A DNA stretch of 49,108 nt from Pirellula sp. (GCA_021299695.1 JAJTEK010000009.1:1-49108); one strand, 5' to 3'. Positions 33,536 through 42,718 are shown, counted from the stretch's first letter. The notes: generated by a model from the letters alone, not told the origin. Program-made: numbers and translations.

Positions 33536-35031
33536 GATGTCGGATCTTCAAAGGCGGCAGGGAGTTTGGGTTGGTACTCGGTGGCACGGTGGTAGGCAGC
33601 AGCGATCGACAAGAGCTTGGCCTCGGCCAACACCGGAGCTTGGAGCTGCATGCCGATCGGGAGCCCCTCGGGACCCGGCGCAATAGGGATCGATAAAGCG
33701 GGGATGCCTGCCAAGTTGGCTCCGACGGTAAAGAGATCTTGTAGGTACAACTGGATCGGATCGTTGATTTTCTCACCGAGTCGGAACGCGGGCTGTGGGG
33801 TCGTCGGTCCGAGCAGCACATCGACGTTGGCGAACGCATCGTCGTAGTCTTGGCGTATGAGCCTACGGACTTTGAGGGCTTGGAGGTAATACGCATCGTA
33901 GTAGCCGGCGCTGAGCGCATAGGTTCCGAGCAAAATCCGGCGCTGGACTTCGGGGCCGAACCCTTCGCTTCGCGTCTGCTCGATCATCCGATCGAGCGTC
34001 GATGCTGTTTTCGCGGCGGATCGAAAACCGTAGTGGACCCCGTCGTATCGAGCCAAGTTGCTGCTGGCTTCGCACGGGGCGATGATGTAGTAGGTGGCGA
34101 TGGAGTACTTCGAATGCGGCATCTGGACATCGACAATCTGTGCGCCGAGCCTTCGATACGCTTCGACGGCCTCCAAGAGCGAGCTTCGGACCTGAGGGTC
34201 TAGCCCAGGGGATTCGATCTGATCGCGGATCACCCCGATCCGGGTTCCTTGGATCCCATGGTCTTGGCGGACTGCGGCCAAGTAGTCTGGCACATCGTGG
34301 GGCAAGCTGGTCGAGTCCCTCGGATCGTGGCCTGCGATGGCTTGAAGGACCAGGGCGATGTCCTCGACGCTCTGGGCAAAGACTCCTGCGGTATCGAGGC
34401 TGCTGGCATAGGAGATCAATCCCCACCGGCTCACGCGGCCGTAGGTGGGCTTCAATCCGCATACGCCGCAGAAGGCTGCCGGTTGGCGAATCGAGCCTCC
34501 GGTGTCGGTCCCGAGGCTCGCCGGGACCAAACCTGCGGCGACCGATGCGGCCGACCCGCCACTGGAGCCTCCGCACGTGCGCTGCAGATCCCATGGGTTG
34601 CGGCTGGGGCCAAAGACACTCGTCTCGGTCGAGCCCCCCATGGTAAACTCGTCGAGATTCGTTTTTCCAAACAAGATCGCGCCAGAGCTTTCAAGCCTCT
34701 CTACGACGTGGGCATCGTAGGGGGAACGGAAATCGCGCAGCATCCGCGAACCACAACTGGTAACCCCGACCTTGCTGCAGAGGTTGTCTTTGACCGAGAT
34801 CGGGATCCCGGCCAAGGCTGGGATCGATTGGCCCGTTGCAATCTGCCGATCCCAATAGTCGGCTTGGGCCAAGGCCCGATCCGAATCGATCGAAACAATG
34901 GCGTTGATCGACGCATTGGAACGCTGGACTCTGTCCAGTTGGCTCTCGATGAGTCGACGAGAACTCAAGGCACCGGATCGCAGTTGCTGACCCAACGCAG
35001 TGAGTGTGAGTGTCATTGGAGTTTTGTTCAT
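33532..35031 (-). CDS. gatA: Aspartyl/glutamyl-tRNA amidotransferase subunit A
   Basis: About 499 residues, an amidase-signature enzyme hydrolysing glutamine to supply ammonia for GatB. The Ser-cisSer-Lys triad region is visible: IPISVKDNLCSKVGVTSCGSRML (Lys), TCGGSSGGSAASVAAGLVPASLGTDTGGSIRQPAAFCG (both serines). The frame is open from TTG 35037. ATG 35031 or ATG 35016 (MTLTLTALGQQL) are better starts and neither has a clear ribosome site; I use 35031. Confidence 0.95.
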   Translation of the reverse strand: MNKTPMTLTLTALGQQLRSGALSSRRLIESQLDRVQRSNASINAIVSIDSDRALAQADYWDRQIATGQSIPALAGIPISVKDNLCSKVGVTSCGSRMLRDFRSPYDAHVVERLESSGAILFGKTNLDEFTMGGSTETSVFGPSRNPWDLQRTCGGSSGGSAASVAAGLVPASLGTDTGGSIRQPAAFCGVCGLKPTYGRVSRWGLISYASSLDTAGVFAQSVEDIALVLQAIAGHDPRDSTSLPHDVPDYLAAVRQDHGIQGTRIGVIRDQIESPGLDPQVRSSLLEAVEAYRRLGAQIVDVQMPHSKYSIATYYIIAPCEASSNLARYDGVHYGFRSAAKTASTLDRMIEQTRSEGFGPEVQRRILLGTYALSAGYYDAYYLQALKVRRLIRQDYDDAFANVDVLLGPTTPQPAFRLGEKINDPIQLYLQDLFTVGANLAGIPALSIPIAPGPEGLPIGMQLQAPVLAEAKLLSIAAAYHRATEYQPKLPAAFEDPTS

Positions 35032-35046
35032 GCCCAAGGCTTGCGG

Positions 35047-36423
35047 TTAAAACAATTCGCTGATCTCGCGGAATCCGAAGTCCACGAGCGGAAATGGCCT
35101 ACCTGCTGGGCCTGGCAAATGCTGATCGATTGAGAGTCCCAAGGCATGGAAGATCGTTGCGATCACATCGGGTGGTTCGGTCGGACGATCCGCAGGGACC
35201 GCTCCGATCGGATCGCTGGCACCTACCACGCGGCCCCCTTGGACCCCCGCTCCAGCAAATCCTACCGTAAAGCAACCTGGCCAGTGATCCCGGCCCCCTG
35301 CAGGGTTGACCTTGGGCGTTCGACCAAACTCGGCGACGTTGCAAACCAAGGTATCTCCGAGCATACCTCGCTCGAAGAGATCTTCGATCAAGGCCGAGTA
35401 GCCTTGGTCGTACATCGGGGCGACGATGTTCTTCATCCCCTCGATCGACGTAAAGGGCTTGCTGCCGTGGATGTCCCAAGTGATCTCGTCGAAGACGGTC
35501 AAGAAGGTGTTGATGGTGACGAACCGAACGCCAGCCTCGACGAGTCGACGCGCCAGCAAGCAGCATTGTCCGAAGCGGTTCATGCCATAGCGATCGCGGA
35601 CGGCTTGGGGTTCGGCCGAAAGATTGAACGCCTCGCGTGCTTGGGTGCTGGTCATCAGTCGGTAAGCCGACGCGAAGTGCTCGTCCATCATCTTGGCCGA
35701 CTCGCTGGCTTCAAACCGCGATACCGATGCATCGACGATGTTTCTCAAACGTTGGCGGCGATCGATCCGAGCCGTGCCGATCGAGTCGGGAGGGAGCAGG
35801 TCGGGGACCTTGAAGTTCGGTTGGCTCGGGTCGGCCATCAACGCAAACGGATCATGGGCTTTGCCCAAAAACCCGCCAGCTTGGCCATTGGGCAAGTTTC
35901 CTCCCCCACGGCCCATGGTTTCCGGGAGGACCACATGGGAGGGCAAGTCCGTGCGTCTTCCGAGCAGGAACCCCGCGACGCTTCCAGCATGGGGTGTATT
36001 GACCCCACCTTGGAACTGCCGACCGGTTTGCATGATCTGCCAACCGGCATCGTGCACCGCAGCGCCGCGATGGAAACAAGACCGAACGAGCGAGAATTTA
36101 TCGGCGATCTGCGCGTGTTTCGGAAGAATCTCCGAAAGAAGCATTCCGGGTGCTTTGGTGGCGATGGGCTTGAACGGACCTCGAACCTCCAGAGGTGCAT
36201 CGGGCTTGACATCGAACGTGTCGATATGGCTCGGCGCACCGAGGTTGAAAATCATGATCGCCGAACGATTCGATTTGGTCGGATCGACCCCTTTGGAATC
36301 CGCTGCGGCTAAGTATTGCGGGAGGCCAAGGCCGATCGCCCCGAGCGTTCCTACTTGGAGGAAATCTCTGCGTCGTGCGCCGTTGCAAGTTTGAGTCGAT
36401 CCATCACCGACGAAGGTAAGCAT
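35047..36423 (-). CDS. DUF1501 protein with twin-arginine leader
   Basis: A 458-residue protein with RRRDFLQVGTLGAIGLGLPQ (about 17-36), a Tat signal. The DUF1501 blocks follow: SAIMIFNLGAPSHIDTFDVKPDAP, a conserved VRSCFHRGAAVHDAGW, AEFGRTPKVNPAGGRDHWPG and GRVVGASDPIGAVPADRPTEP. DUF1501 proteins have an alkaline-phosphatase-like (sulfatase-related) fold and are abundant in planctomycetes, usually next to a DUF1549/DUF1553 cytochrome-like gene. Here no such partner is present. The gene lies 15 bp upstream of gatA, between it and the transporter. Function unknown. Confidence 0.85.
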   Translation of the reverse strand: MLTFVGDGSTQTCNGARRRDFLQVGTLGAIGLGLPQYLAAADSKGVDPTKSNRSAIMIFNLGAPSHIDTFDVKPDAPLEVRGPFKPIATKAPGMLLSEILPKHAQIADKFSLVRSCFHRGAAVHDAGWQIMQTGRQFQGGVNTPHAGSVAGFLLGRRTDLPSHVVLPETMGRGGGNLPNGQAGGFLGKAHDPFALMADPSQPNFKVPDLLPPDSIGTARIDRRQRLRNIVDASVSRFEASESAKMMDEHFASAYRLMTSTQAREAFNLSAEPQAVRDRYGMNRFGQCCLLARRLVEAGVRFVTINTFLTVFDEITWDIHGSKPFTSIEGMKNIVAPMYDQGYSALIEDLFERGMLGDTLVCNVAEFGRTPKVNPAGGRDHWPGCFTVGFAGAGVQGGRVVGASDPIGAVPADRPTEPPDVIATIFHALGLSIDQHLPGPAGRPFPLVDFGFREISELF

Positions 36424-36487
36424 GGAGGAAATCTCTTGGGGATAATGCGAGTCTACTAGGTACTACCCGTCAGAGTATACCCAGAAA

Positions 36488-37912
36488 TCACTTCGAGAGC
36501 ACCTTTGGAATGATCCAAAGAACCACCGGTGGGATCGTCAATATCGCCAAGAGATTCAACCCAAATCCAGCAATCAGCATGTCTTTGACCGGGAATTTTT
36601 TCTGGGCAAAGACCAGCGTGTTCGGGGGTGTTGCCACCGGCATCATAAAACCGCAACTGCTAGCAAGCACCGTGGCGCTCAACAGCAGGATCGGGTCGAT
36701 CTGCATCGCCGTGGCCGCCCCCATGAGCACGGGGATCATCGTCGTGGCGGTCGCGACATTGCTGGCCATCTCCGAAATGGCCACCACAATCAACACCACA
36801 ACGGTAAGCAAAAGCCACACAGGGATGCCTTGCAACCCCGCAGCGGCCAATCCGATCTGACCGTCGAGCTGCGACTCGGTGATCGCTCTGGATAAACTCA
36901 AGCCCCCACCGAACAGAAGCAAAACCCCCCAAGGAACCCTCTCGACGTCCTTCCAAGTCAATACGGGCTTGCCCAACGGAAAGACCAACAGCGCTGCGAG
37001 TGCAACCATGGCGATCCAAGCGTCGTTGGCCGGGGATAAACGCGCATGCCAAAGGCTACCCTCGATGGAATCCAACAGCGGGGTCCTAAGGATCCAACTG
37101 GCCGCTGCGATGGCAAAGACAATCAATGTGGTTCGCTGATGCCCATCGAGCCTTTGTGTGGACCTCCATTCCTCGGACCACTCATTCGGAACGCTGATCT
37201 TGACATTCTTCAGCGGCCAGAGAATCACCACCATCCAAACCCAACACCCCACAAGCAACACAGCCACGATCGGCATGGCAACGAGCATCCAATCCCAAAA
37301 CCCGATATCGATCCCGCGCTCACGGAGGAACCCAGCAAAGAAAATGTTCGGAGCCGTCCCGACGAGCGTACCCATCCCACCGATACTGGCCGCATAAGCA
37401 ATCCCAATCAGAATCGACTTGGCAAAGTTCGGGTTGTCCGTCGTTGCGATCACACTCAACCCTAGCGGCAACATCAACATGGTCGTCGCGGTGTTGTTGA
37501 TCCACATGCTCAAGACCGCCGAGCAGAGCATAAAGGCTGCGACCACTCGGGAAGCATTCGATCCGGCCCATCGCAAAAGAAACAAGGCCCCGATCCGATG
37601 AAGCTTGGTCTTCTCAATGGCAAGCCCGAGCCCAAATCCCCCGAGGAAAAAATAGACGCTCTCGTTCGCATAAGGCGCACAGGCCTCCATCATCGCTGAT
37701 TTGGCCGGATACAATCCGATCAACGGCAATAGGATCATCGGCAACAGAGCAGTCAGTTCCAGTGGAACCGGTTCGCTCATCCACCAAATCGCCATCCAAA
37801 TGCTCAAGGCCGCCACGGCGGCGGCCAACGGAGGAAACGAATCGATCCGAATCAAAAGCGCATAGGTGATCAGCGCAAGGACCGGACCGAGAGGAAACGT
37901 GATCTTGTTCAT
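36488..37912 (-). CDS. SLC13/DASS-family sodium:dicarboxylate (or sulfate) symporter
   Basis: A roughly 474-residue membrane protein with 11-12 hydrophobic segments. It has the SLC13 signatures: MWINNTATTMLMLPL (SNT-type motif), IAYAASIGGMGTLVGTAPNIFFAG and the C-terminal SNVATATTMIPVLM, followed by ATVLASSCGFMMPVATPPNTLVF. The paired SNT/NTT-type motifs coordinate sodium and the dicarboxylate. A frame runs to TTG 37972, but it would pass through a GC-rich palindromic stretch; ATG 37912 (MNKITFPLGPVLALITYAL) is the likely start. Substrate (succinate, citrate or sulfate) is not decidable. Confidence 0.88.
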   Translation of the reverse strand: MNKITFPLGPVLALITYALLIRIDSFPPLAAAVAALSIWMAIWWMSEPVPLELTALLPMILLPLIGLYPAKSAMMEACAPYANESVYFFLGGFGLGLAIEKTKLHRIGALFLLRWAGSNASRVVAAFMLCSAVLSMWINNTATTMLMLPLGLSVIATTDNPNFAKSILIGIAYAASIGGMGTLVGTAPNIFFAGFLRERGIDIGFWDWMLVAMPIVAVLLVGCWVWMVVILWPLKNVKISVPNEWSEEWRSTQRLDGHQRTTLIVFAIAAASWILRTPLLDSIEGSLWHARLSPANDAWIAMVALAALLVFPLGKPVLTWKDVERVPWGVLLLFGGGLSLSRAITESQLDGQIGLAAAGLQGIPVWLLLTVVVLIVVAISEMASNVATATTMIPVLMGAATAMQIDPILLLSATVLASSCGFMMPVATPPNTLVFAQKKFPVKDMLIAGFGLNLLAILTIPPVVLWIIPKVLSK

Positions 37913-38096
37913 AGCCTCTAGTATAGTGCCTAAATTCTCGGCCATCGTCGGCTTTACGCCGTCGGAGGCCAAGAGCGATTAGCCTCCCGTCTCCGTCCTA
38001 TCGCCTGAAACACCTGGCGACAGAACCCGAGCTTTTTGCTTTTCAGTTCCGACTTGGGAGGTACAATGACGACCTCTCAACCATCTGGAGGTGGAA

Positions 38097-38315
38097 ATGA
38101 CTCAGAAAGAACTACTCACAGCCATCGAGGCTTTACCCAAAGAGCTTCAATTTGCCATCGCGAACTCAGTACTGGACCGCTTGGCAGTCGAAGGACCGCC
38201 CCCGATCTCCGAGCAACTCAAGGCGGAGTTTGTGCGACGGGAGGAAGCGTTTTTTTCGGACCCGCAGAGGGGAGAAGTTTGGGAGTCGGTTCGCGAGGAA
38301 TTATTCAGAAAGTGA
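38097..38315 (+). CDS. Antitoxin, addiction-module component family
   Basis: 72 residues, MTQKELLTAIEALPKELQFAIANSVLDRLAVEGPPPISEQLKAEFVRREEAFFSDPQRGEVWESVREELFRK; the acidic C-terminal part ending in a WESVREELFRK helix is the pattern of the putative addiction-module component family (PF09720-like). GGAGG lies 5 nt before ATG 38097; the frame also opens at GTG 38091. Its TGA overlaps the toxin start (GTGA), a typical toxin-antitoxin layout. Base composition and codon use look more AT-rich than the neighbours. Confidence 0.8.
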   Translation: MTQKELLTAIEALPKELQFAIANSVLDRLAVEGPPPISEQLKAEFVRREEAFFSDPQRGEVWESVREELFRK

Positions 38316-38614
38316 ACCGAGTTCCTGTCGTAATTGAGCCTGCAGCCAAGTCCGATATCCGTTCGGCTAGAGACTATTATTCTGATAAAGGCGAAAACAC
38401 TTCCGAGCGATTCAGAGATGAGCTAATAAAGGTGTTCGATCTGCTATCGCGTCACCCCGAGGCTGTTGCCATCGCTTTTGGGTCTACGCGACTCAAACCA
38501 ATGCGATACTTCCCTTATGTGATTGGATACATCTACTTCAAAGGCCAAGTCCATGTAACCGGAGTCCAATACGGTGGATTAGGCTGGGATGAATTTGAGC
38601 GCCGAAAGTTATGA
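38312..38614 (+). CDS. RelE/ParE-family toxin
   Basis: 100 residues starting GTG AAC CGA: VNRVPVVIEPAAKSDIRSAR is followed by DYYSDKGENTSERFRDELIKVFDLLSRHP, an internal RYFPYVIGYIYF strand and a C-terminal VTGVQYGGLGWDEFERRKL. This is the ParE/RelE fold; family members cut ribosome-bound mRNA or poison gyrase. The upstream in-frame extension to 38036 is rejected because it overlaps the antitoxin. The start overlaps the antitoxin stop by 4 bp. Confidence 0.8.
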   Translation: MNRVPVVIEPAAKSDIRSARDYYSDKGENTSERFRDELIKVFDLLSRHPEAVAIAFGSTRLKPMRYFPYVIGYIYFKGQVHVTGVQYGGLGWDEFERRKL

Positions 38615-38641
38615 AGTCGAATGACACGTTCTTCACCGTAA

Positions 38642-38660
38642 GGCGGGGCTTTAACCCGCC
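38642..38660. other. GGCGGG...CCCGCC hairpin downstream of toxin gene
   Basis: A 6-bp stem GGCGGG (38642-38647)/CCCGCC (38655-38660) with a 7-nt loop lies between the convergent toxin and envelope genes. It lacks a T run. It could be a weak terminator or a REP-like element; AAGCCGACGGAGCCCC just after resembles the stretch GTCGGCTTTACGCCGTCGGAGG (around 37948-37968) upstream of the toxin-antitoxin pair. Confidence 0.4.
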
Positions 38661-38693
38661 CGAGAAGCCGACGGAGCCCCAAGCTACGTCGGA

Positions 38694-39587
38694 TTATCGC
38701 AAGCTAGTCGAACCGTTGTTGGCCAGCGAGAATTCATCCGGCGCATTGAGCTCCGCGACTCGTACCAATAAGATCACATCCTGAATCTCCCCTTCCTTCG
38801 AACGGGTCCGGAAGAAGTGCTCGCCGATGCCTCTTGGTTCTCCCGTCGCAGTGATCATCAAGCAATCGCCTCGTTGCATGTTGAGCATCAACGACAGGGA
38901 TTCCCACCGAAGTGTCTCTCGGCGCTCCTCGGTCCGTATCGCCGAGTCCTTGGCCACCACACTGCGGCGGGTTTGACCGTACTCCACCTCAGGCCGCAAA
39001 AGCACCTGCGCCGATTGAGGCCCGTTGGGCTTGGCATACAACGAGAAGAGAAAATGTGGGGCCGGAAACTGCCCCCCCCGAAACCCTTCCTCGTTGTAAA
39101 ACAACGTGACAGTCTCCTTGGGAAGATTGCGAACCGTTAGCACCTTGCGTTGGTCCGGTCGGCATCGCCAAAGCTGCGAGAAACTCGAAACATCGGCCAC
39201 CACCCCAGCCTGCTCCATCGGGTCTTGCTCGATCCGAGTCGCGTTCTGGGCGACCCAAGCTTGCACGATCGCGGGGATCTGGCCCGAGAACTTGCCGGCC
39301 CTGAGCCCGTTTCGATCGAGCAGCATCCTCGGCTCGGGTGCAATGACTTGTTCGTCCGCAAAAGCCCATAGGTCTGGCATTTGCTGAGACTCCACAGAAC
39401 TGAGCCTCAGCAGAATCGATTCGATCCCCACCGTGTCAGGAGCAAGCTCCTGCGAGAGAATCGTCGACTTGCGAGCCTCAGGCTCCTTGCGGCTCGGCAG
39501 CCAGTGTGCGCATCCACTTGCCGTGCTTGCGACCAAGCCGAGCAGGAAACAACGTCTGGAATGGATGACGGCACTCGCGGAACTCAT
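38694..39587 (-). CDS. Predicted lipoprotein of unknown function
   Basis: 297 residues with an N-terminal signal MSSASAVIHSRRCFLLGLVA ending in an ASGC lipobox-like motif (C26). The rest is a beta-strand-rich soluble domain without a family I recognise. The segment ETVTLFYNEEGFRGGQFPAPHFLFSLYAKP and the ending EGEIQDVILLVRVAELN may be a sandwich. It starts 3 bp after the TIGR03009-type gene stop, so the two are likely cotranscribed and act in the same envelope process. Confidence 0.55.
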   Translation of the reverse strand: MSSASAVIHSRRCFLLGLVASTASGCAHWLPSRKEPEARKSTILSQELAPDTVGIESILLRLSSVESQQMPDLWAFADEQVIAPEPRMLLDRNGLRAGKFSGQIPAIVQAWVAQNATRIEQDPMEQAGVVADVSSFSQLWRCRPDQRKVLTVRNLPKETVTLFYNEEGFRGGQFPAPHFLFSLYAKPNGPQSAQVLLRPEVEYGQTRRSVVAKDSAIRTEERRETLRWESLSLMLNMQRGDCLMITATGEPRGIGEHFFRTRSKEGEIQDVILLVRVAELNAPDEFSLANNGSTSLR

Positions 39588-39590
39588 GGA

Positions 39591-40847
39591 TCAGCGGGGC
39601 TGAGCTCCAAGCGTCCCGTTGGGCGAGTTCTGATTGGCCGTCCGAGGACCCTGCGGCTGCTGGGCAGGCAAATAAGGAATCTCGTTGGTTTTCCATCCCG
39701 CTCCCGGATCGACCGGGATGAAGTCGCGCTGGAAAATCGACTCGCTGAGTTTCTGGAAAATATTCGCGTTGGTCTGACGATTCGCAAACTGATACACCAT
39801 CCGCTTGTCCCGAGGTTCAATCACCACACCGTTGGCGTTGACCGCCTGGTCGCTCCATTCGGGCATGTACAAAACCATCAGCTCAGGCAAAAACATCTCC
39901 CGATCAAGAACGATCTGAACGTGATGGTAGTTGACCGCGTCGACCGGATACTTCGGATAAGCTTCCACTGCATACTTGTTGTCCACCGGACGTCCGTTCT
40001 GTGTCCCGGGCGAAATCGCTCGCACCCAATACCTCGCCTTGATCTCATCGGCCTTGACCCCAAAAAGAAACGGCAACGGCGAGTTCATAATCCCAAGCCC
40101 CTGCATTTCCGGCGGAAGCTCAAGCTTGGTGCGGATCTTCTCCTTGCGATCGTAATCCCACACGAAGTTTCCATCGCACACGACCCATTCGCCCGAATTG
40201 TTCGGGTCGACCTTGAGCTCGACCTGCTTGTCCTTGGTCAATTGCCCAGTCATCTTCGTATAGACCTCGGACTTGAAAAGACCTCGGTCTGGCTTCTGGA
40301 ATCGGACCACCCCACGGCTCGCCGCAACCGTCACGTCGCTGCGACCCAGTTGCCTTGCCATCTCCTGTACTCCAGGCGCTTGGGAGTCGAACTCCCATCG
40401 GCTAAACTCACAACTGAAGCGCTCAATCTTGGCCGTCTCTTGTTCCCAATACGCAAGGATCTGATCGATCGTCTGCTGCTCTTGCGCCGTCAACTCCGGA
40501 AAAGGCCGCTGCTGGATCACCTGGCCACCGTTGTTGGGGCCCTGCATCTGAAACTCCTGCCCCTCGCGCACGGCTTGCTGCAACTGACTCTGAACTCGAC
40601 TGGCCGCCTGAGGGTTCAGCTGAGGATTCAGCTGAGGATTCACCGGCGGATTCTGCGGAACTGCTTGCCCGGGATTGGCTGAGCTGGCCGGATTGCCCGA
40701 CCCGTAACCCGGCGAGCGAGGCTGTACAATCGGAGCTTGGCTGTAAGCAAACGGCATGGAACTGGCAAATAGACCAGCGACTAGAGCGTGGACTCTCAAG
40801 ACGCGACGGACTTGCTTCGTTGCGGAATGGCGCATTGGGTCACTCAT
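39591..40847 (-). CDS. TIGR03009-like planctomycete envelope protein
   Basis: About 418 residues: a signal peptide (RRVLRVHALVAGLFASSMPFAYS), a Pro/Gln/Asn-rich linker with NPQL repeats, and a domain from about residue 125. In that domain QQTIDQILAYWEQETAKIERFSCEFSRW, then VVRFQKPDRGLFKSEVY, WVVCDGNFVWDYDRKEKI and LPFLFGVKADEIKARYWVR are characteristic of TIGR03009 proteins of planctomycetes. These resemble LolA-like lipoprotein carriers, so a role in lipoprotein or outer membrane biogenesis is possible but inferred. The frame is open from TTG 40859; ATG 40847 is preferred. Confidence 0.75.
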   Translation of the reverse strand: MSDPMRHSATKQVRRVLRVHALVAGLFASSMPFAYSQAPIVQPRSPGYGSGNPASSANPGQAVPQNPPVNPQLNPQLNPQAASRVQSQLQQAVREGQEFQMQGPNNGGQVIQQRPFPELTAQEQQTIDQILAYWEQETAKIERFSCEFSRWEFDSQAPGVQEMARQLGRSDVTVAASRGVVRFQKPDRGLFKSEVYTKMTGQLTKDKQVELKVDPNNSGEWVVCDGNFVWDYDRKEKIRTKLELPPEMQGLGIMNSPLPFLFGVKADEIKARYWVRAISPGTQNGRPVDNKYAVEAYPKYPVDAVNYHHVQIVLDREMFLPELMVLYMPEWSDQAVNANGVVIEPRDKRMVYQFANRQTNANIFQKLSESIFQRDFIPVDPGAGWKTNEIPYLPAQQPQGPRTANQNSPNGTLGAQPR

Positions 40848-40859
40848 CCTTAGAATCAA

Positions 40860-41205
40860 TTGGGGAAAACAAGACCCAACCGCACTTGCGGTGCGCGGTT
40901 CGGTCTCCGAATCGCCCAGAGACTAGCAAGACTCCGAATCGGTTCCTAGACCGCTTTTTCTCCCTACCCCCCAACACCCCCCAATGGCTCCGCCCGACGC
41001 GCAGCGGCGGTGTCTTACAGTGTAGAGCCATTGTCCCCAATGGCTCCGCGACGACGCGCAGCGGAGGCGTCTTACGGCTGTTTGGCTGTTTTGTCTTACT
41101 GTTTGTGGTGGTTTCAGGTTCCGATCGATTGGGGACAATCGATCTACCATGCCGACGCGCAGCGGCGGTGTCTTACAGTGTAGAGCTATCATTTACCGAA
41201 GCCGA
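40860..41205. other. Intergenic region holding three repeat units, no gene
   Basis: Noncoding apart from the repeat units described separately. The promoter of the minus-strand TIGR03009-like gene is probably close to 40870-40950. Confidence 0.7.
40981..41188. repeat. Three copies of a palindromic intergenic repeat
   Basis: Unit: CAATGGCTCCGC..GACGCGCAGCGG(C/A)GG(T/C)GTCTTAC..GAGCCATTG. Copy 1 is 40982-41033, copy 2 about 41038-41080 (without the right arm) and copy 3 about 41152-41188 (without the left arm). The outer arms CAATGGCTC (40982-40990) and GAGCCATTG (41025-41033) are exact reverse complements, and GAGCCATTG-TCCC-CAATGGCTC (41025-41046) is a strong 9-bp hairpin between copies 1 and 2. 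The array lies between two minus-strand genes, downstream of mnmE. Confidence 0.85.
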
Positions 41206-42633
41206 TTACTTCCCGATGCAAAAGCGGCTGAACAAAGCATCCAGCACGTCGTTGTTGGCCACCGTCCCGGCGACCTGGCCCAACTCCTCGAGCGCCAATC
41301 GCAACTCGCCTGCAACCAACTCGTCGCCAGCTCGGTCCACACACGTCTGCCTCGCATAACCCAAACTCTGGGCGGCACGCGCCAAAGCCGACGCGCAACG
41401 CACACCGGTCATCGGTACGACGTCCAGACTCGATTGCTGCCAAGCCGCTACGGTCTGGGCCAAGGCCTCTTGGAGCGGGGCCAACCCGCTGCGATCCTGG
41501 ACGCTGAGCGTGAAAATTCGCTCGACAGGTAGTGGCCATGGGGACGTCCAGTCCGGTTGCAAATCGCTTTTCGTCCAAATTCCCCATAAGCGGGTGCACT
41601 TGGCCAACGCGCCGAGGGTTCGGCTGTCCAATCCCAAGGCGTCGTCGGTCCGGGACTCGACGCTCAAGCACAAGATGACCAAATCCGCCTTGCTGAGGAC
41701 TTCCCAGGTCCGCTCTTGCGCAAGGCCGCGGGGACCGGCCCCCAAGACCTCTTCGAGTCCAGCCGTATCCAGCAGATCGATCGCGATGTCTCCCCATCGG
41801 ACTCGGGATCGGACATAGTCGCGGGTGGTTCCGGCTTGGGAACTGATAATCGATACCTCGGAATCGCTCAACGCGTTGATCAGCGAGCTTTTGCCCGCGT
41901 TGGGTGGTCCAATGATCGCAACTTGAAACTCGGCCCCCTGGCCCCGCCGTTGCTGGATTTGCTCTCGAAGCCGCTCGACCTGCTGCTCGGCCTGTTCGAG
42001 TCGTTCCATGACCTGGTCTTGCTCGACAAACGCAATGTCTTCATCGACAAAATCCAAACCCGCTTCGAGGTCGGCCAAAAGGTCGATCAGGTCCTGGCGC
42101 AAGTCCTTCAACGGGCCTGAAAGTCCGCCCGCCAATTGCGACAAAGCGACCTGAAACTCCCGTTCCGAGTGGGCATGGATCAGCCCGAGGACCGCTTCGC
42201 ATTGCGTCAGATCCAATCGACCTGCAAGATACGCTCGGAGCGTAAACTCACCCGGTTTGGCCAACGTAGCACCTAGCTCCAACAAGCGCGCTTGGACCTG
42301 TTCGAGCAGGACCGGCGCCCCGAGCAGATGGAGTTCGGCCGAAGGCTGGCCGGTGTAACTGCGAGGATCAGGCCAATAGAAAACATCCACCGAAAGCTCG
42401 CCGAGATGCTCCAAAACCAATTGGCTCGGATACCGCCGGGCCGAACGAGCCGACCTTAAAGCTCCTGCAAGGCTCGGAAAAAGGGCTTCTAGGATCGGGC
42501 CAGACTCCGGACCGCTCATGCGGATCGCACCGCGCAAGGCACCCTGGGTCCCCGTCGCGATCGCACAGATGGTGGATTCGGTCTCCAATGGCACGTGGTC
42601 GACTCCGGTCCAGGATTGCTTAATTCTTGACAT
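41206..42633 (-). CDS. mnmE: tRNA uridine-5-carboxymethylaminomethyl modification GTPase MnmE
   Basis: A roughly 475-residue GTPase that with MnmG modifies U34 of several tRNAs. The TrmE N-terminal folate-binding domain (ESTICAIATGTQGALRGAIRMSGPE) is followed by a helical domain and a central G domain with GPPNAGKSSL (G1), DTAGLEE (G3) and TKSD (G4). The invariant C-terminus FCIGK is intact. The frame reaches TTG 42639; ATG 42633 is my choice. AGGAG lies 16 nt before it and 10 nt before the TTG, so this is not certain. Confidence 0.96.
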   Translation of the reverse strand: MSRIKQSWTGVDHVPLETESTICAIATGTQGALRGAIRMSGPESGPILEALFPSLAGALRSARSARRYPSQLVLEHLGELSVDVFYWPDPRSYTGQPSAELHLLGAPVLLEQVQARLLELGATLAKPGEFTLRAYLAGRLDLTQCEAVLGLIHAHSEREFQVALSQLAGGLSGPLKDLRQDLIDLLADLEAGLDFVDEDIAFVEQDQVMERLEQAEQQVERLREQIQQRRGQGAEFQVAIIGPPNAGKSSLINALSDSEVSIISSQAGTTRDYVRSRVRWGDIAIDLLDTAGLEEVLGAGPRGLAQERTWEVLSKADLVILCLSVESRTDDALGLDSRTLGALAKCTRLWGIWTKSDLQPDWTSPWPLPVERIFTLSVQDRSGLAPLQEALAQTVAAWQQSSLDVVPMTGVRCASALARAAQSLGYARQTCVDRAGDELVAGELRLALEELGQVAGTVANNDVLDALFSRFCIGK

Positions 42634-42718
42634 CCTCAATCGATGATCTCTCCTGGATATCGTATCATGGACGGAGAAAATTCCGATTCCTCATGCGGCT
42701 TTTCCCGGCTGGTTCACG

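Noticed and set aside
37913-37972. 20-residue N-terminal extension of the SLC13 transporter
   Set aside because: It starts at TTG within a palindromic GC-rich segment; MNKITFPLGP is the natural membrane-protein start.
38036-38311. 92-residue upstream extension of the toxin
   Set aside because: It overlaps the antitoxin in another frame; the toxin has a GTG start overlapping the antitoxin stop.
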